The notes: a model not told the origin generated them from the letters alone. Positions 41,466 through 54,600 are shown, counted from the stretch's first letter. The stretch is DNA of 64,000 nt from Nostoc sp. TH1S01 (GCA_018993265.1 JAGKSW010000052.1:1-64000), one strand, 5' to 3'. Made by a program: numbers and translations.

Positions 41466-44400
41466 TCATTCCGATGAATTAATGTTTTTTAATTCTGTAA
41501 TGACCTTTTTATATTCGGCTTCAAGCTGATTAATCAGGACAGAGATTGCCTCTAAAGATTGAGTTGTAGCAGCATCTTCTAAGGTTTCACAAATCTCTCC
41601 TAAGTTAACAGCGCCAATACTCACACTAGGCGATCGCAAAGCATGAGCCGCTTTTTGTAACTTTGTTCTGTCTCCTACGGCAATGCCGTCTTTAATCATT
41701 TGCATTTTCATCGGCGTATCCTCTAAGTAAACTTGGATGAGTTCAGCAACTAAATGCTCACCATCACTACCTGCCATGTTTTTTAGCTCTTCTAAAAAAC
41801 TGGAGTCAATTGCAGCTGGAACATTGGCATCTGGAGATATAAAAGGTAATCCAGACTCAGGTACATCTATTAACTCAGGCGGTGCAGGATTTTGGTGTTG
41901 TTGAATATCCAACTTTTTCAGAACGGTTTCGAGGGCTTCTAGACGAATTGGTTTACTGATGTAATCGTTCATCCCAACTCTGAAGCACTCTTGACGATCT
42001 TCCAGACGAGCATGGGCGGTCATCGCAATTATCCAGGGTTGAGCATTAGGGGAAAATTCCTGGCGAATCCGCATAGTAGTTTCCCAGCCATCCATTTCTG
42101 GCATTTGGATATCCATAAACACAACATCATAGAGTTGCCTTTGCAAGGCTTCTAGAGCTTCACGCCCATTATTGGCTACATCTGCCCGAAAACCTAATCT
42201 ATTCAGCATTTTCAGCGCAATCTTCTGATTCACCAACACATCTTCCACCAAGAGAATCTTAATTGGCAAACTTTTGGCAAGTTGGGCATCAATTGTTGGT
42301 AGATGTGGTGCAGGTAAGCGCGAATAAGAAGGAATAGTAATTTGAGCCTCGGCTCGTCGGGTAGACCAACTACCACGCACAATTTTTAAGAGCGTATTAT
42401 GTAACTGGTACTGTCGCACAGGTTTATGCAAAAAGGCAGCAAACTCAGCAGCTACCTGTTTTATTTCTAAAGTTTGCTTGCCTTTAGAACTCAACATCAC
42501 CAAAGGCAAGTTTTGCTGTTTGGGTATAGCTCGAATTTGATCGGTGATTTCTTGAATATCCAGATGAGGACAATCGATATCTAATATAGCGAGGTCAAAG
42601 GCTGGTTGTTTTTCTAAGCATTGGTTAATAGACCTTAATTCTATTGGTTGGACATAGAGTCCCAAGCTCTGAAGTTGCCAGGTTAAACATTGCTGTAAAT
42701 TGGTATGAGAGGCTGCCAGCAGTAATCGCTTGCCCACCAACTCTGGATAAATACTGTATGAACTCTCGATCGCCGAAGGATCAACTTGCAGTGTGAGTGT
42801 GAAATTGAAAGTAGAACCTTTACCAAATTCACTTTCTACCCACATTCTGCCTCCCATAATTTCGCTGAGGCGCTTGCTAATGGCTAATCCTAAACCTGTG
42901 CCACCATAACGCCGAGTCATGGAAGCATCGACCTGACTAAAGGGCTTAAACAGTCGATCTAGGCGATCGCTCGGAATCCCAATCCCTGTATCGCTCACCG
43001 CAAATAGAAATTCGTAATCTACATAATCACTAGTTATAGCTTCTGGTTTATAAACTTGCTGTTGTCCGGTGATTGTCACAACAACTTCTCCAACTTTAGT
43101 GAATTTCACAGCATTGCTGACTAAATTCCAGAGAATCTGACGCACGCGGGTAATATCACCAATAATTAAAGTTGGTGTGTGGGGTTGGAATTTGTACAAC
43201 AGTTCGATGCCTTTCAAAGCTGCTTGGGGAGCCAGTAAATCTAGGGCTTCTTCCACACACACTTGCAAATCGAAAGGTTGTTCTTCTAACTCTAAATTGC
43301 CAGACTCAATTTTAGAAAAGTCGAGAATGTCATTAATAATAGTTAATAAAGCATCACCACTATTGCGGATAGTTTCGACATAATCGATTTGCTCAGGTTT
43401 CAGGGAAGTATCCAAAAGTAATCCAGTCATGCCAATGATGGCATTCATGGGAGTGCGAATTTCATGACTCATGGTAGCCAGGAAATTACTCTTGGCCATA
43501 TTGGCAGCCTCAGCTGCTTGCTTGGCAAGATTTAGTTCTTCATTTTGCTGAGCTAGCAAATCGGCTTGGCGAGTTTCTTTCTCCAGCAATTGGGCTTGGG
43601 TGAGAGCAATGCTCATTTGATCTGCTAAGTGATTGAGGAGGTCTAATTCTAAATCACTCCATTGTCTGGGGCGCTCGCACTGATGTACAATTAATAACCC
43701 CCATAAATTTTCCCGCACCAAAATTGGTACGACTAGATGGGCTTTTACCTGACAATCGTCTATCTCACAGCGGTGAAATTCTATTTCCCCTAAATTGGAA
43801 ACAGCACTCATGTGCCTGTCATGATACAAATTGAGATATTTATCCTGTAGACAAGCATCACACATATCTTTGTTTAAAACCACTGACCATTCCGGGACTA
43901 CTGCTTCCTGAACAATTGTGCCAGAACCATCAGGGTTAATTTGGAAGATTAAAACGCGATCAGCCTGTAAAATTCGCTGTACTTCGGTGACTGTTGTCTG
44001 GAGGATTTTTTCTAGTTGTAAGGACTGACGAATTTCTTCCGTAATTTGCTTAAGTAGAATAGCGCGTTCATATTGCTGCTGTAGCTCTTCTTCTGCCTTT
44101 TTGCGTTCGGTAATATCTAAATGGGTTCCCACCATTCTCAGAAATTTTCCTTGGAAATCGCGGTTTACCAACTTACCCCGATCCAAAATCCATTTCCATT
44201 TTCCTGATTTAGTGAGAAAGCGTGCTTCCGCCTCATAAAAAGGTGTATGACCTTTGAGGTGAGCTATGAGTCGTTGTCGCATCAACAGTCGGTCTTCTGG
44301 ATGAATCAATCCATTAACAACTTTAATATTGTCTTTGATTTCATCTGGATGATAACCGAGCATTGTATACCAGCGTGCGCTACGATAAACTTCTCCGGTA

Positions 44401-45356
44401 GCTAAATTCCAGTCCCAAAGCCCTTCTTCTACCGCATCCAGCGCCAATGTTAACCGTTCTTCACTTAATCTCAGGGCGTTTTCTGATTGTTTTCTCAGGG
44501 TAATGTCACGATATTTCCATAAGTGACCATAGAATTTGCCATCAACAACAATGGGGGTATAGTCTTGTTCTAAAGTTCGCCCATCTTTGAGTTGCCATTC
44601 TTGATTGACAACTATTTCTCCTTGGTTGATAATCTCATCGAGACGGTGGATAAATTTTTCTGGCTGAGCGAAAAGTTGCTTGCTTGCTTCGGATGCTTGG
44701 CGACAATCCATACCCTGTAAAGCTTCTGGCCGCAGGGGAATACTAAATAGATGGCAGAATTCTTGATTGACCAGAACAACGTGCCGGTTCTCGTCTTCTA
44801 ACAAGATACCAATTTGTAAACTTTCAATCAGTGTTGTTAACCTGGAAGCTGTGGCTCTTAATTCGGCGCGTTGATCTGTGAGTTTTGTGGTGAGTTTTTT
44901 GGCATCTGTGAGGGCAGAATTCTTAGCTTGTAAGAGAAATAGATAATCTGAAACTGAGTCATATAAAGGAAAATCATCGATACTCAGTTCTAACTTTTTG
45001 AGAGCAGTAATATCTGTAATCCAGGGAGAGCCAAGAAATACCAAACAATTGCCATCTTCCACATATACCATCTGTCCCTTGAGCTGCATATCTTTGTGGA
45101 GCGATTGCAACAGGAAAAGCGATCGCGTTTGCTCTGAGATAGCTTCAAAACTAGCTGGACAGCTAGGACGATTGATGCAGAAATGTTCTTCTAAGGAAGT
45201 ATTGATAATTGTAATCGGTTCTAGTAACCGTTGAAGCACCTCACCCACCTGGATAATCTGCATTTCTCGATCTATCACCAGATGGAAGGGAAACAGTGCT
45301 GCAAATTGGTCAGCACTGGGACTGAATTGTCTTAACTCCGCATCATTCTTGGTCAT
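41466..45356 (-). CDS. HNOBA-PAS-PAS-GAF hybrid histidine kinase with two receivers and HPt
   Basis: About 1296 residues from ATG 45356, which overlaps the H-NOX stop by 14 bases; the open frame to 45440 would overlap far more. Order: an HNOBA (H-NOX-associated) domain at about 10-190 ([20 protein letters not shown]), a signalling helix, PAS (about 195-310), PAS-PAC (about 325-445), GAF (about 460-610), then kinase with phospho-His about 631 ([14 protein letters not shown]) and ATPase boxes. The first receiver is weak (LAILDIDCP), the second complete with Asp about 1081 ([11 protein letters not shown]), and a C-terminal HPt has His about 1238 ([10 protein letters not shown]). It should take NO or redox input from the H-NOX partner. 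Confidence 0.9.
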   Translation of the reverse strand: MTKNDAELRQFSPSADQFAALFPFHLVIDREMQIIQVGEVLQRLLEPITIINTSLEEHFCINRPSCPASFEAISEQTRSLFLLQSLHKDMQLKGQMVYVEDGNCLVFLGSPWITDITALKKLELSIDDFPLYDSVSDYLFLLQAKNSALTDAKKLTTKLTDQRAELRATASRLTTLIESLQIGILLEDENRHVVLVNQEFCHLFSIPLRPEALQGMDCRQASEASKQLFAQPEKFIHRLDEIINQGEIVVNQEWQLKDGRTLEQDYTPIVVDGKFYGHLWKYRDITLRKQSENALRLSEERLTLALDAVEEGLWDWNLATGEVYRSARWYTMLGYHPDEIKDNIKVVNGLIHPEDRLLMRQRLIAHLKGHTPFYEAEARFLTKSGKWKWILDRGKLVNRDFQGKFLRMVGTHLDITERKKAEEELQQQYERAILLKQITEEIRQSLQLEKILQTTVTEVQRILQADRVLIFQINPDGSGTIVQEAVVPEWSVVLNKDMCDACLQDKYLNLYHDRHMSAVSNLGEIEFHRCEIDDCQVKAHLVVPILVRENLWGLLIVHQCERPRQWSDLELDLLNHLADQMSIALTQAQLLEKETRQADLLAQQNEELNLAKQAAEAANMAKSNFLATMSHEIRTPMNAIIGMTGLLLDTSLKPEQIDYVETIRNSGDALLTIINDILDFSKIESGNLELEEQPFDLQVCVEEALDLLAPQAALKGIELLYKFQPHTPTLIIGDITRVRQILWNLVSNAVKFTKVGEVVVTITGQQQVYKPEAITSDYVDYEFLFAVSDTGIGIPSDRLDRLFKPFSQVDASMTRRYGGTGLGLAISKRLSEIMGGRMWVESEFGKGSTFNFTLTLQVDPSAIESSYSIYPELVGKRLLLAASHTNLQQCLTWQLQSLGLYVQPIELRSINQCLEKQPAFDLAILDIDCPHLDIQEITDQIRAIPKQQNLPLVMLSSKGKQTLEIKQVAAEFAAFLHKPVRQYQLHNTLLKIVRGSWSTRRAEAQITIPSYSRLPAPHLPTIDAQLAKSLPIKILLVEDVLVNQKIALKMLNRLGFRADVANNGREALEALQRQLYDVVFMDIQMPEMDGWETTMRIRQEFSPNAQPWIIAMTAHARLEDRQECFRVGMNDYISKPIRLEALETVLKKLDIQQHQNPAPPELIDVPESGLPFISPDANVPAAIDSSFLEELKNMAGSDGEHLVAELIQVYLEDTPMKMQMIKDGIAVGDRTKLQKAAHALRSPSVSIGAVNLGEICETLEDAATTQSLEAISVLINQLEAEYKKVITELKNINSSE

Positions 45357-45915
45357 CGGAATGGGAATCTGTGTATTGAATAGAGAAGGTATCGTGAGGA
45401 TCTCCTTGGTCACGAAAACTAGTTTGACTAACATCCACATTTGTGTGAAAACGTTTTCCTAGTCCGTAGAGCAAACCAATCACCATTGGCGCTAATCCTT
45501 GACGAGTTGATTGGTAGTGAAGATCCATAGATTGTTCACTACTGTGTTCACAGTTAAAAGAAGGGGGACGAAGTTGCGAAAAACTCAAACCCACTCTGGC
45601 ATGGAGATTGTCTAGATTTTCTATAAATTGCGGTAAAGAGGTTCCAGCACTATCTAAAAGTTCCCCATAGCCTTCTTCCGCAGTATAGTTAACCCAATAT
45701 TCACCAAAAGCTTTCAAAATCTCGTGTGCAGGTGTACCCAATACTTCACAAGCAGCTTCCACTAAACGATAGGTGACTTCATCAGGATAACCATCCATAC
45801 CAATAAAAAAATCTATATCTTCATATCCCGCCTTGCGTTTGATAATTTCCCAAGTATCCTCTCCGTGGCATTCACAAATCATGTCTTGAATTGCTTTGTT
45901 AACCAAACCGTACAT
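45343..45915 (-). CDS. H-NOX heme nitric-oxide sensor
   Basis: 190 residues. Starts [18 protein letters not shown]. The proximal heme ligand is H105 (LHARVG), the YxSxR heme-propionate motif is Y134-S136-R138, and W74, P118 and M144 are all at the positions seen in the structurally known Nostoc H-NOX. Family members bind NO and some bind CO. It overlaps the HNOBA kinase start by 14 bases and is its likely sensor partner. The C-terminal acidic tail DSHSDDQE is longer than the family core. Confidence 0.95.
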   Translation of the reverse strand: MYGLVNKAIQDMICECHGEDTWEIIKRKAGYEDIDFFIGMDGYPDEVTYRLVEAACEVLGTPAHEILKAFGEYWVNYTAEEGYGELLDSAGTSLPQFIENLDNLHARVGLSFSQLRPPSFNCEHSSEQSMDLHYQSTRQGLAPMVIGLLYGLGKRFHTNVDVSQTSFRDQGDPHDTFSIQYTDSHSDDQE

Positions 45916-46163
45916 TATCCAACTCCTGTGTATAATATTTAATCAAGATTTTAAGTAAAAATTGCGAGTCGGCAAATATTGCTCATATAAATACAAATCA
46001 ATATATTCTAAATATAATGAGGCTGCTAAAATTTATAACTTCCGTTATCACCTTTTGTCCACTTGAAAAGCCAAGTATAAAATAAACATTCTTTAAGATG
46101 AATGGCTCAGACAAGTACTTTTGTCAGGGCACAATACTATGCGCCCTTATGAGCCTTGTAATT

Positions 46164-49100
46164 TTAAGCGGTAATTGGAAGGGCAATCACGAATTCTGTT
46201 CCTTCACCTAAAACAGAATTGACTGTGATTTTACCGTCGTGTTTTTCTTCCACAATTTGACGGGCGATCGCTAATCCTAAACCTGTACCTTTACCTACTG
46301 ACTTAGTAGTAAATAAATGGTCAAATATCTTTTGCTTGACTTCTTCACTCATCCCTTTACCATTATCAGCAATTGATATTTTTACGTATTGATGATCTAT
46401 TATTGATGTTGTAATTGTAATGCGGTTAGGATAAGCTTTGATCTCGGCAAAACTCTTACCAATATTTGCTTCTTCTAGCGCATCAATAGCATTGGCAAGA
46501 ATATTCATAAATACCTGATTCAATTGTCCAGGAAAACAATTGACTAAAGGTAAATCACCATAGTTAGTAATTACTTCAAATGCTGGGTGTTGTTGATTTG
46601 CTTTGAGGCGATGCTTGAGAATTAAAATTGTGCTGTCAATGCCTTCATGGAGATTAAATTTTACTTTGTAGTCTTTGTCAGCGCGAGAAAATGTCCGCAA
46701 GCTAGTGCTAATATTTTTCAGCCTATCGCACGCCATGACCATTGAATCGATTGTTTTAGGTAAGTCCTCTAACAGAAAATATAAGTCAATTTCTTTACCA
46801 TGATTTTGAATTTCATGACTAGGATTTTCTAAGTTTTCTTGATAGAGTTTCAAATGTTCTGTGATATCGGCAAAATTGGGTTTAGTTTGTTGAAGTGTAG
46901 CAGAAATAAAGCCTAGAGGATTATTCATTTCATGGGCGACACCTGCAACTAAATTACCCAACGCAGACATTTTTTCACTTTGGACTATCTGCAATTGGGC
47001 ATGTTGTAAATCAGTGAATGCTTGCTCTAACTTTTGGGCATATTCCTGAGCAGATTCATAAAGTCGGGCATTTTCTAGAGAAATGGCAGCTTGAGCGCAA
47101 ATGAGATTGAGTATTTCGATGCGATCGCTCGTAAATGCTCCTGCGACTAAGTTATTTTCTAGATATAAAATGCCCATCAACTTACCTTGACGCAAAATCG
47201 GACTACACAAGATACTCTTAGGCTGTTGACGCACAATATACGGGTCATTGGCTAAGGTGGTATCTGCGCTTGCATCCAACAAGACAACCGTTTGTTGACT
47301 GTGCTTGACTTTGTAAATGAGCTTGTGGGGAATATCCTGACTGTCTTCAATGGCAAGACTTTGCAGCACAATGGGTTGTTTTCCCTGAGTAATTGAGCCT
47401 TGAATTAGCAGATGATTGTCTTGCAATAGCATTAACACACATTTATCAGCCCCAGCATTTTCAATCACGATGGAAAGTAACGATGAAAGCAGTTTTTCTA
47501 GTTTGATTTCACCGGAGATAGTTTGAGACGCTTTGAGAATTGTTGTTAAATCTAGGGTATCTGAGACACTGGTGCTGCTGGATGTGGCAGGAATAGTAGA
47601 TGTCATAGTCTCTAAAGGAACAATAGTTTCCTTAGTAGAAAAAACAGAACGGCTTTGTTGTAATATCGGCGCAAGTAATTGGAGATAGCGTTTTTCCAAA
47701 TCGGCAACTTTGGCTTTTGCTCCCCAACGAGCATAACAGTAGTAGGCTTCTTGCATATAGCCTGCGGCAACTTTCTTTTTCTCCCATGCAAGGTAAAATT
47801 TTGCGGCTAGTTCGTTGGCTAAACCTTCTTCTTGGATGTAGCCGCTGGCTTTAGCTTGAGAAATAGCTCGGTCGTAAAATTCTATTGCAGCGGTTTTATC
47901 ACCTAAAACTCGATGTTTTTCCGCCTCCACTAAATAGAATCGATGCAACTGATTCATAGGTGCATAATTTGCCCACTGTTGCATGATTTGTTGATTTTCT
48001 GCTACCTGCTGTAAAATCTCCTGTTGTTGTATGGGTGATGCAGTAGGAAATAAAGCGAGTTGCACTAAAGAATCATACCAGTTGAGCAATGAGATGTTAG
48101 GCAGTGCATATCCTGAACCAGAATATTGTTTAGCTTTAATCGCATATTCCACTGCCAAATCTAGGACTTGAAACAGATAACAAAGCATCAGTTTGTTGAC
48201 ACAAAAATGCCAGAAACTATTAGGGTCAATACTTTGCTCATTTAATACCAGCGTTGACTTCTCATCGTAGGCTGTACCAACTAATTCCCAAGGTGTAGCT
48301 GTTGATTCGATTAAATTCAAGACTATTTGGTGATAAATATTGTGATAATTTAGTGTCGCTTGTTTGTGAATTTTGACTAAAGCTGCACTATAAATCGCCA
48401 ATTCATTCGCTAGTGTAGTTAATTCTTGACCAGCGACATAAGCGTGGTAGCAATAAACAGATGCACCGTGACAGGCAAAAGCTAAGTCTCCAATTTCTAA
48501 ACCTCTGGCATATGCTTGCAGTAAGGGCTTGAGGGTAGCGGCTAGAGGTTCTTTCCAATGGGTGATAAAACCATGAACAACTACCAGGACTCTGGCTTCA
48601 TATTCATGGTCTGAAAACTTGGAAAGCAGTTGCAAGGCTAACTGACCAAATTCATAACCTTGGAGGATACTATTTGACTGACCACTCAGCATCAGCCCAT
48701 ACCCTGAATAAACAAAGGCACTGGCGGAGGTATTACCGTATTTGATGGATAGAGGCACTTTCTTTAGCACTAGCAAGCGGTGGAGTTCCGGTTTTGCTAA
48801 ATAAGCAGGGATGTCTACTTTAACTAAGACACGCAACGCAGTACGTAATTCCATCTGCTGCATTTCTGGTAAGTCAGCTAACTCAGCTACTGTTTTATCA
48901 CTGAGAAGAGCTTGAATTTCCTGTAAACCCAGAAAAAAATCTTCATCTGTTGGTTCTGGGGGAAACTCAATGCCAATTGGCCGCAAAAATTGCATGGCTG
49001 TATCAATAGCTGCCAAGAACTTACTTTGGATTGTGTAGGATTCAATTTTGACTTCGTAGACTTTGGCTGTATCAATGATTGCTTTGGCTTGTTGTAACAC

Positions 49101-51575
49101 TTCCTGAGCAAAGTTTTCCATTAAGTCTAGTTCGCCACTGAGATAACTGGCTTCGGTTGCTTCGTTATATAAGCTTAAGGTGAAATCATAGTCAGATTGC
49201 CAAGGGTTGGTGGGGAGTAAATCAATACTGATTTTTAGGTAAGCTAGTGCAGCATTGTAGGCCGTTGAGGCTTTAGCTTTTTTGCCAGCAATAAAGTTTA
49301 ATCGGGATAGTTGATGGCGTTCTTGTGGTTCACGGAATTGTTCAATGCCAATATTTAATTGATTTGCGATCGCAAAAACCTGTTCCTCTAGTTCTGCTTC
49401 TGGGGTGTTTGACCACAGTAAACGACCGATTTTGACATGGGTTGTCTGTTTTTGGTCTTCTGGGATTAATGAGTAAGCCGCTTGTTGGACGCGATCGTGC
49501 AGGAATTTATAAACAAAAATTTCCCCATTGTCTTGATTCACACCTTGGTTTTCTGCATCCACGAAAAACTTATAAATCTCTGTCTGCGGTAAAATCAAGC
49601 CTGACTGCAAAGCATTCCATAAACAAGTTGCAGTTTCTACTATAGATTCTTGACTAACTAAAGCTAATGTTTTTAAATCAAATTCATTCCCAATACAAGC
49701 TGCTATCTGTAAAATATTGTGTGTTGCTGGTGGTAGTTTTTGCAGTTGCACAGCCATAAACTCAACTACATCATCAGAAATTGCTAAGGCTTTCACTGCA
49801 CTAATGTCGCACTGCCAATTGCTCCCCTCCCAGTCAAATGTAATCAGTCCATCCTCATACAATGACTTAAGAAACTGCGTACTAAAAAAAGGATTCCCCT
49901 GGGTTTTCTGATATACTAATTGAGTTAGTGTTTGAGCAATTATTGGTGAACATTTTAGCGTATCTGCGACAAGTAAATTTAAGCTAAAATCATTCAATGG
50001 TGCAAGGTTAACAGTATTTATTGTGCCTTGGAACTTAATAATTTCAGCTAAAGTGAGCATCAAGGGATGGGCGGCTGAAACTTCATTATCTCGATAAGCC
50101 CCAATTAATAATAAATATTCGTTAGCTGATTCATTCATCAACAATTGCATTAAATTTAAAGATGCTGAATCTGCCCACTGTAAATCATCTAAAAATATGA
50201 CTAAAGGATGTTCTTTAGTTGTCAGTACCCGCACAAACTTCTGAAATAATAAATTAAATCTGTTTTGAGCAGCATTACCTGATAATTCTATGGCGGGTGG
50301 TTGTTGACCAATAATGCGTTCTAATTCGGGGATAACTTCAATAATTACCTGTCCGTTTTCACCAACAGCCGCTAAAATCTGACGCTTATATTCCTGGATT
50401 TGAGCATCATTTTCTGTTAACAATTGTCCCATTAAATCGCGGAAAGCTTGCACAAATGCCGAAAAGGGAATATTGCGGTTAAATTGGTCAAATTTACCTT
50501 TGATGAAATAGCCGCGTTGTCTTAGTATTGGTTTATGCACTTCGTTAACAACGGCTGTTTTCCCGATTCCAGAGAACCCAGCCACCAGCATCATTTCTGT
50601 TGCGCCTTGGCTGACTCTATCGAAAGCTTCTAGTAGGGTTTGTACTTCGGTTTCTCTACCATAAAGTTTATCGGGAATAAGGAAGCGATCGCACACATCC
50701 CGACTAGCAATATCAAAACTTTGAATCTCACCAGTTTCTTTTAGCTGAATTAAACATTTTTCTAAATCAAATTTCAATCCTAATGCACTTTGATATCTAT
50801 CTTCGGCATTTTTCGCCATCAGCTTGCTGACAATTTCTGAGATAAATGAAGGGATATCTGGATTAATTTCGTGTATGAGTGGGGGAATTTTAGCAATATG
50901 AGAATGTACCAATTCCATTGCATCATGAGACTGGAATGGTAGCTCATCTGTAAGTAATTCATAAAATGTCACACCCAGGGAATAAAAATCTGTGCGATAA
51001 TCAATTCCGCGATTCATTCTCCCGGTTTGTTCTGGAGATATATAAGCAAGTGTTCCTTCTAAAACATTGGGGTTAACTAGGGTTTGAGTTTCTCTGGGTA
51101 ATAATGATGCAATACTAAAGTCAATTAATTTAATTTGTTTGGTTTCGGGATTTATTAAGATATTGCTGGGTTTGATATCTTTATGAATAATGCGCTCATG
51201 ATAGAGTAAATCTAAGATGTCGCACAGAGCGATCGCTATCACTAAAAATTCTTCTAAAGATTTTTGGGTTTCTCTAGTTCGCCACTCCTTCAGAGAAATT
51301 CCCCCAAAGTCTTCCATAACTAGTGCATAACCATTTTGACAAGGTTCTAGACTGTAGGTTTGGACTATCAGGGGGGAGTTGAGATTTTTGGCAATTGTGT
51401 ACTGGTTGCGAAACAACAAAAGTTCGTTAAAGCTGGGATAAGGATTTTTTAGTAATTTAACGACTACTGGTTGTTGATCAACTTCTCGATAACCTCGATA
51501 AACTTGGGTTCGGGAGCCATTGTAGAGTTCTTCGCTGATGCTATATCCGGGAATATTCACAAGAGTGCCAATCAT
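46164..51575 (-). CDS. Multidomain Ser/Thr kinase-ATPase-GAF-histidine kinase
   Basis: 1803 residues. An N-terminal Hanks-type kinase (about 10-270) has Lys40 in VVVKLLK, HKDIKPSN (D133), DFS instead of DFG (D152) and LAYISPEQTGRM. Next is an ATPase (about 310-560) with Walker A GFSGIGKTAV, a long TPR-like helical region, a GAF domain (about 1370-1520), and a histidine kinase (His about 1548 in GVAHEMNNPLG, N-box NQVFMNILANAID, G-boxes DNGKGM and [11 protein letters not shown]). Such hybrids are typical of filamentous cyanobacteria. The downstream gene set gives no clear target. It lies 73 bases after its paralogue. Confidence 0.93.
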   Translation of the reverse strand: MIGTLVNIPGYSISEELYNGSRTQVYRGYREVDQQPVVVKLLKNPYPSFNELLLFRNQYTIAKNLNSPLIVQTYSLEPCQNGYALVMEDFGGISLKEWRTRETQKSLEEFLVIAIALCDILDLLYHERIIHKDIKPSNILINPETKQIKLIDFSIASLLPRETQTLVNPNVLEGTLAYISPEQTGRMNRGIDYRTDFYSLGVTFYELLTDELPFQSHDAMELVHSHIAKIPPLIHEINPDIPSFISEIVSKLMAKNAEDRYQSALGLKFDLEKCLIQLKETGEIQSFDIASRDVCDRFLIPDKLYGRETEVQTLLEAFDRVSQGATEMMLVAGFSGIGKTAVVNEVHKPILRQRGYFIKGKFDQFNRNIPFSAFVQAFRDLMGQLLTENDAQIQEYKRQILAAVGENGQVIIEVIPELERIIGQQPPAIELSGNAAQNRFNLLFQKFVRVLTTKEHPLVIFLDDLQWADSASLNLMQLLMNESANEYLLLIGAYRDNEVSAAHPLMLTLAEIIKFQGTINTVNLAPLNDFSLNLLVADTLKCSPIIAQTLTQLVYQKTQGNPFFSTQFLKSLYEDGLITFDWEGSNWQCDISAVKALAISDDVVEFMAVQLQKLPPATHNILQIAACIGNEFDLKTLALVSQESIVETATCLWNALQSGLILPQTEIYKFFVDAENQGVNQDNGEIFVYKFLHDRVQQAAYSLIPEDQKQTTHVKIGRLLWSNTPEAELEEQVFAIANQLNIGIEQFREPQERHQLSRLNFIAGKKAKASTAYNAALAYLKISIDLLPTNPWQSDYDFTLSLYNEATEASYLSGELDLMENFAQEVLQQAKAIIDTAKVYEVKIESYTIQSKFLAAIDTAMQFLRPIGIEFPPEPTDEDFFLGLQEIQALLSDKTVAELADLPEMQQMELRTALRVLVKVDIPAYLAKPELHRLLVLKKVPLSIKYGNTSASAFVYSGYGLMLSGQSNSILQGYEFGQLALQLLSKFSDHEYEARVLVVVHGFITHWKEPLAATLKPLLQAYARGLEIGDLAFACHGASVYCYHAYVAGQELTTLANELAIYSAALVKIHKQATLNYHNIYHQIVLNLIESTATPWELVGTAYDEKSTLVLNEQSIDPNSFWHFCVNKLMLCYLFQVLDLAVEYAIKAKQYSGSGYALPNISLLNWYDSLVQLALFPTASPIQQQEILQQVAENQQIMQQWANYAPMNQLHRFYLVEAEKHRVLGDKTAAIEFYDRAISQAKASGYIQEEGLANELAAKFYLAWEKKKVAAGYMQEAYYCYARWGAKAKVADLEKRYLQLLAPILQQSRSVFSTKETIVPLETMTSTIPATSSSTSVSDTLDLTTILKASQTISGEIKLEKLLSSLLSIVIENAGADKCVLMLLQDNHLLIQGSITQGKQPIVLQSLAIEDSQDIPHKLIYKVKHSQQTVVLLDASADTTLANDPYIVRQQPKSILCSPILRQGKLMGILYLENNLVAGAFTSDRIEILNLICAQAAISLENARLYESAQEYAQKLEQAFTDLQHAQLQIVQSEKMSALGNLVAGVAHEMNNPLGFISATLQQTKPNFADITEHLKLYQENLENPSHEIQNHGKEIDLYFLLEDLPKTIDSMVMACDRLKNISTSLRTFSRADKDYKVKFNLHEGIDSTILILKHRLKANQQHPAFEVITNYGDLPLVNCFPGQLNQVFMNILANAIDALEEANIGKSFAEIKAYPNRITITTSIIDHQYVKISIADNGKGMSEEVKQKIFDHLFTTKSVGKGTGLGLAIARQIVEEKHDGKITVNSVLGEGTEFVIALPITA

Positions 51576-51648
51576 ATACCTAAATCTTGAAAATGTCTGG
51601 ATTTAGTATTCCCAAATGATCACCTGAACTCTATTTCAATGTAAAAAT

Positions 51649-54600
51649 TTACACTGGTATTTGTATGATAAATTCTGTTCCCTTACCCTGAATAGAGTTG
51701 ACTGCAATTTGACCGCCGTGTTTTTCTTCCACAATTTGCCGGGCGATCGCTAATCCTAATCCTGTGCCTTGACCTACTGATTTAGTAGTAAATAAATGGT
51801 CAAAGATGCGACTTTTCACATCTGCACTCATCCCTTTGCCGTTATCTCGAATATGAATGTAAACTTGATTGGCAGTTACATAAGTACGGATAATAATTAC
51901 TTGCGGATGAGTTTGTAATTCAGCAAATGTCTGCGTTTGCGCCATCTCATCAAACATATCAATGGCATTAGCCAAGATATTCATAAAGACTTGGTTTAAC
52001 TGCCCTGGAAAACATTCAATTTCTGGTATATCACCATATTCTTGCTGAATATTGATAGCAGGACGGTTTTCGTTAGCTTTGAGGCGATATTTTAAAATTA
52101 ATAGGGTACTATCCAGACCTTCATGAATATTAGCTATGACTTTGCAATCGGTGTCAGCACGGGAGAAAGTACGCAGACTATTACTAATCGATTTAATGCG
52201 TTTATTTGCTTCAGTCATAGAATGCAGCAACTTGGGTAAATCTGCAACTAAAAATTCCAAATCAATTTCTTCGGCATTTTGTTGAATTGGGGCAGCAGGT
52301 TCACTATAGTATTGTTGATAAAGTTTTAGATGTCCAATTAAATCTCGAATATATTCTTTGGCATTAGTGATACTACCATTGAGGAAACCAATAGGATTAT
52401 TGACTTCATGAGCCACACCAGCAACTAAGTTACCCAAAGATGCCATTTTTTCATTTTGTACCATCTGGAGTTGGGCTTGTTTGAGGTCTTGTAAAGCTGT
52501 TTCTAACTCCTGAGATTTTTTATGAATTGCGGCTTCTGCGCGTTGGCGATCGCTAATATCTAAACCCATCGAAACACCACCGCAAACATTACCATCCAAG
52601 TCAAGCATGGGTGCATTAAACCATTCACAAACAATCCGCTGTCCATCTTTAGTAATGTTTTCATTAATGGCGTGAGAACCTCCAGTTTCAGCCAAAATGG
52701 AAGTAGCAACATCATCTACATAAGCGTGATATTCTTCAGGAATAATTGTACGCAAATGCTTCCCAATAATTTCTGCTGCTTGATAGCCAAATAATTTTTC
52801 TGCGGCGGGATTCCAACTTTGAAATTCAAACTTAGTATTCCACTCTAAAATGGCTACTGGTGTTTGTTGAATCATGATTTGCAATCTTTTTTGAGATTGC
52901 TCTAAATGGTAAGATTTTTCCCGTTCTTGGGCGTGGAGTCGAGCATTTTCTAAAGAAATAGCAGCTTGGGTACAAAGAAAGTTGAGAATGAGAATGCGAT
53001 CGCTAGTAAACACTCCACTAGTAAACTGATTTCTTAAATATAAAATCCCAACCAAATTTCCTTGATTGAGAATTGGTAAGCACAACACACTTTTTGGTTG
53101 GTGTTGAGTTAAATATTCCCCGATTACAGGTAAATTAGTTTTCAGGTTATCGAAAACTATAACTTCTTGGGTATTTTTGACATACTGTATTAGCTTAATT
53201 GGTAACTGAAAATTACCTTCAAAAGGTTCAGAAAAAAGTTGTATAGTTTCCGGTGTAGCAATAGCTTGAAGCTGCCAGTGACCCTCGCTATCAGGTAAGA
53301 TTAAGGCACAGTAATCTCCCCCAGAGTTTTGCAAAATAATCTGAGTTAGTTTTTGTAATAGTTCATCCAGTTGAATTGTACTGGACAATACTTGAGAAGC
53401 TTTGAGAATGGTAGTAAAATCTATCGCAGTATTAATGTTAGCACTAGAAGAACTGTTGACTGTTGTGGAAGAATGACTCGACGAAATATTTGGTAAAACT
53501 AAAGTCTCCAGAGCATCCCAGATGTTAAGGACAGGATTGGCCTGTGGGAAAACGGAGCGCAATAAATGAGGATAGCGATATTCTAGATCCTCGGTTTTCG
53601 CTGTTGCACCCCAATTAGTATAGCCATAGTAAGCTTCTTGCATATACACTGAAGCTATTTTTTCTTTACCCCAGTTAAGGTAAAATTTGGCAGCTAGCTC
53701 ATTGCTGAGTGCTGCTTCTTGGAGGTATTCATTTTTCTGCGCTCCAGCAATAGCACGATCATAAAGCTCTATCGCCTGAGAAAAATTACCGGAAACTCTA
53801 GCCATTTCCGCCGTCAGCAAATAATATTTATGCAGAAAGTTTTCTGGACAATTGTCTGCCCATGTTTTGATGAGTTGCTGATGTTGCTGAATTATCTGCC
53901 AATAAGATTGTTTTTCTTCTAGTGTTGCTGTTGGGTAGAGAGCAATTAAACTCAGTGGGTAATAAAAGTGATATTGAATGATCGGAAAAAAATTCAGGTT
54001 AGCAGCAAGTGTTTCCTCGTTCATGATTGCAGTTTTCACTGCATCAGTATAATCACCATAAATGTAAGATAATTGAATTCTCAAAAAGCAATACCAATTA
54101 ATTCCTGATGGAAAATTATTTTTGCGCCAAGTGTTAATACAATTTATGTCTTCAATTTCCCAATCTGCTAGTAATTCAGTTTCGGAAATTAACCCTTGTA
54201 AATGTAGTAAAAATTGCCTTTGTTGAGTAAAAATATGCAATATATTGACATCATTTACTTGCTGAATATAGTTGGCATATTTCTCAGTTTCCGCATAAAT
54301 CTCTCCTAGACATTCACCCTGCATCAGCATCGTCCATATCAGGAAGATAACTGAACCAACACCAAATACTAAATCTCCACATTCACTACAAATTTTGAAT
54401 GAGCGTTGATAGAGAGACAAATTGGTTTTTAAAGGTTTAATATAAGGATTAATTGTGTGACAAAATATATTACTATTCTGGGCAAGATATTGAATATTAT
54501 TGAATTTTTGATCGAGTTCTAGGGCTTGCTGAGCAAACTGATAAGCAACTTTGTATTCTCCTTGTTTGACCAGAGCCATCCCATAATAACAGTAACCAAG

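Noticed and set aside
45357-45440. Longer N-terminus of the HNOBA kinase from 45440
   Set aside because: It would overlap the H-NOX gene by 98 bases; ATG 45356 gives a 14-base overlap and a normal start.
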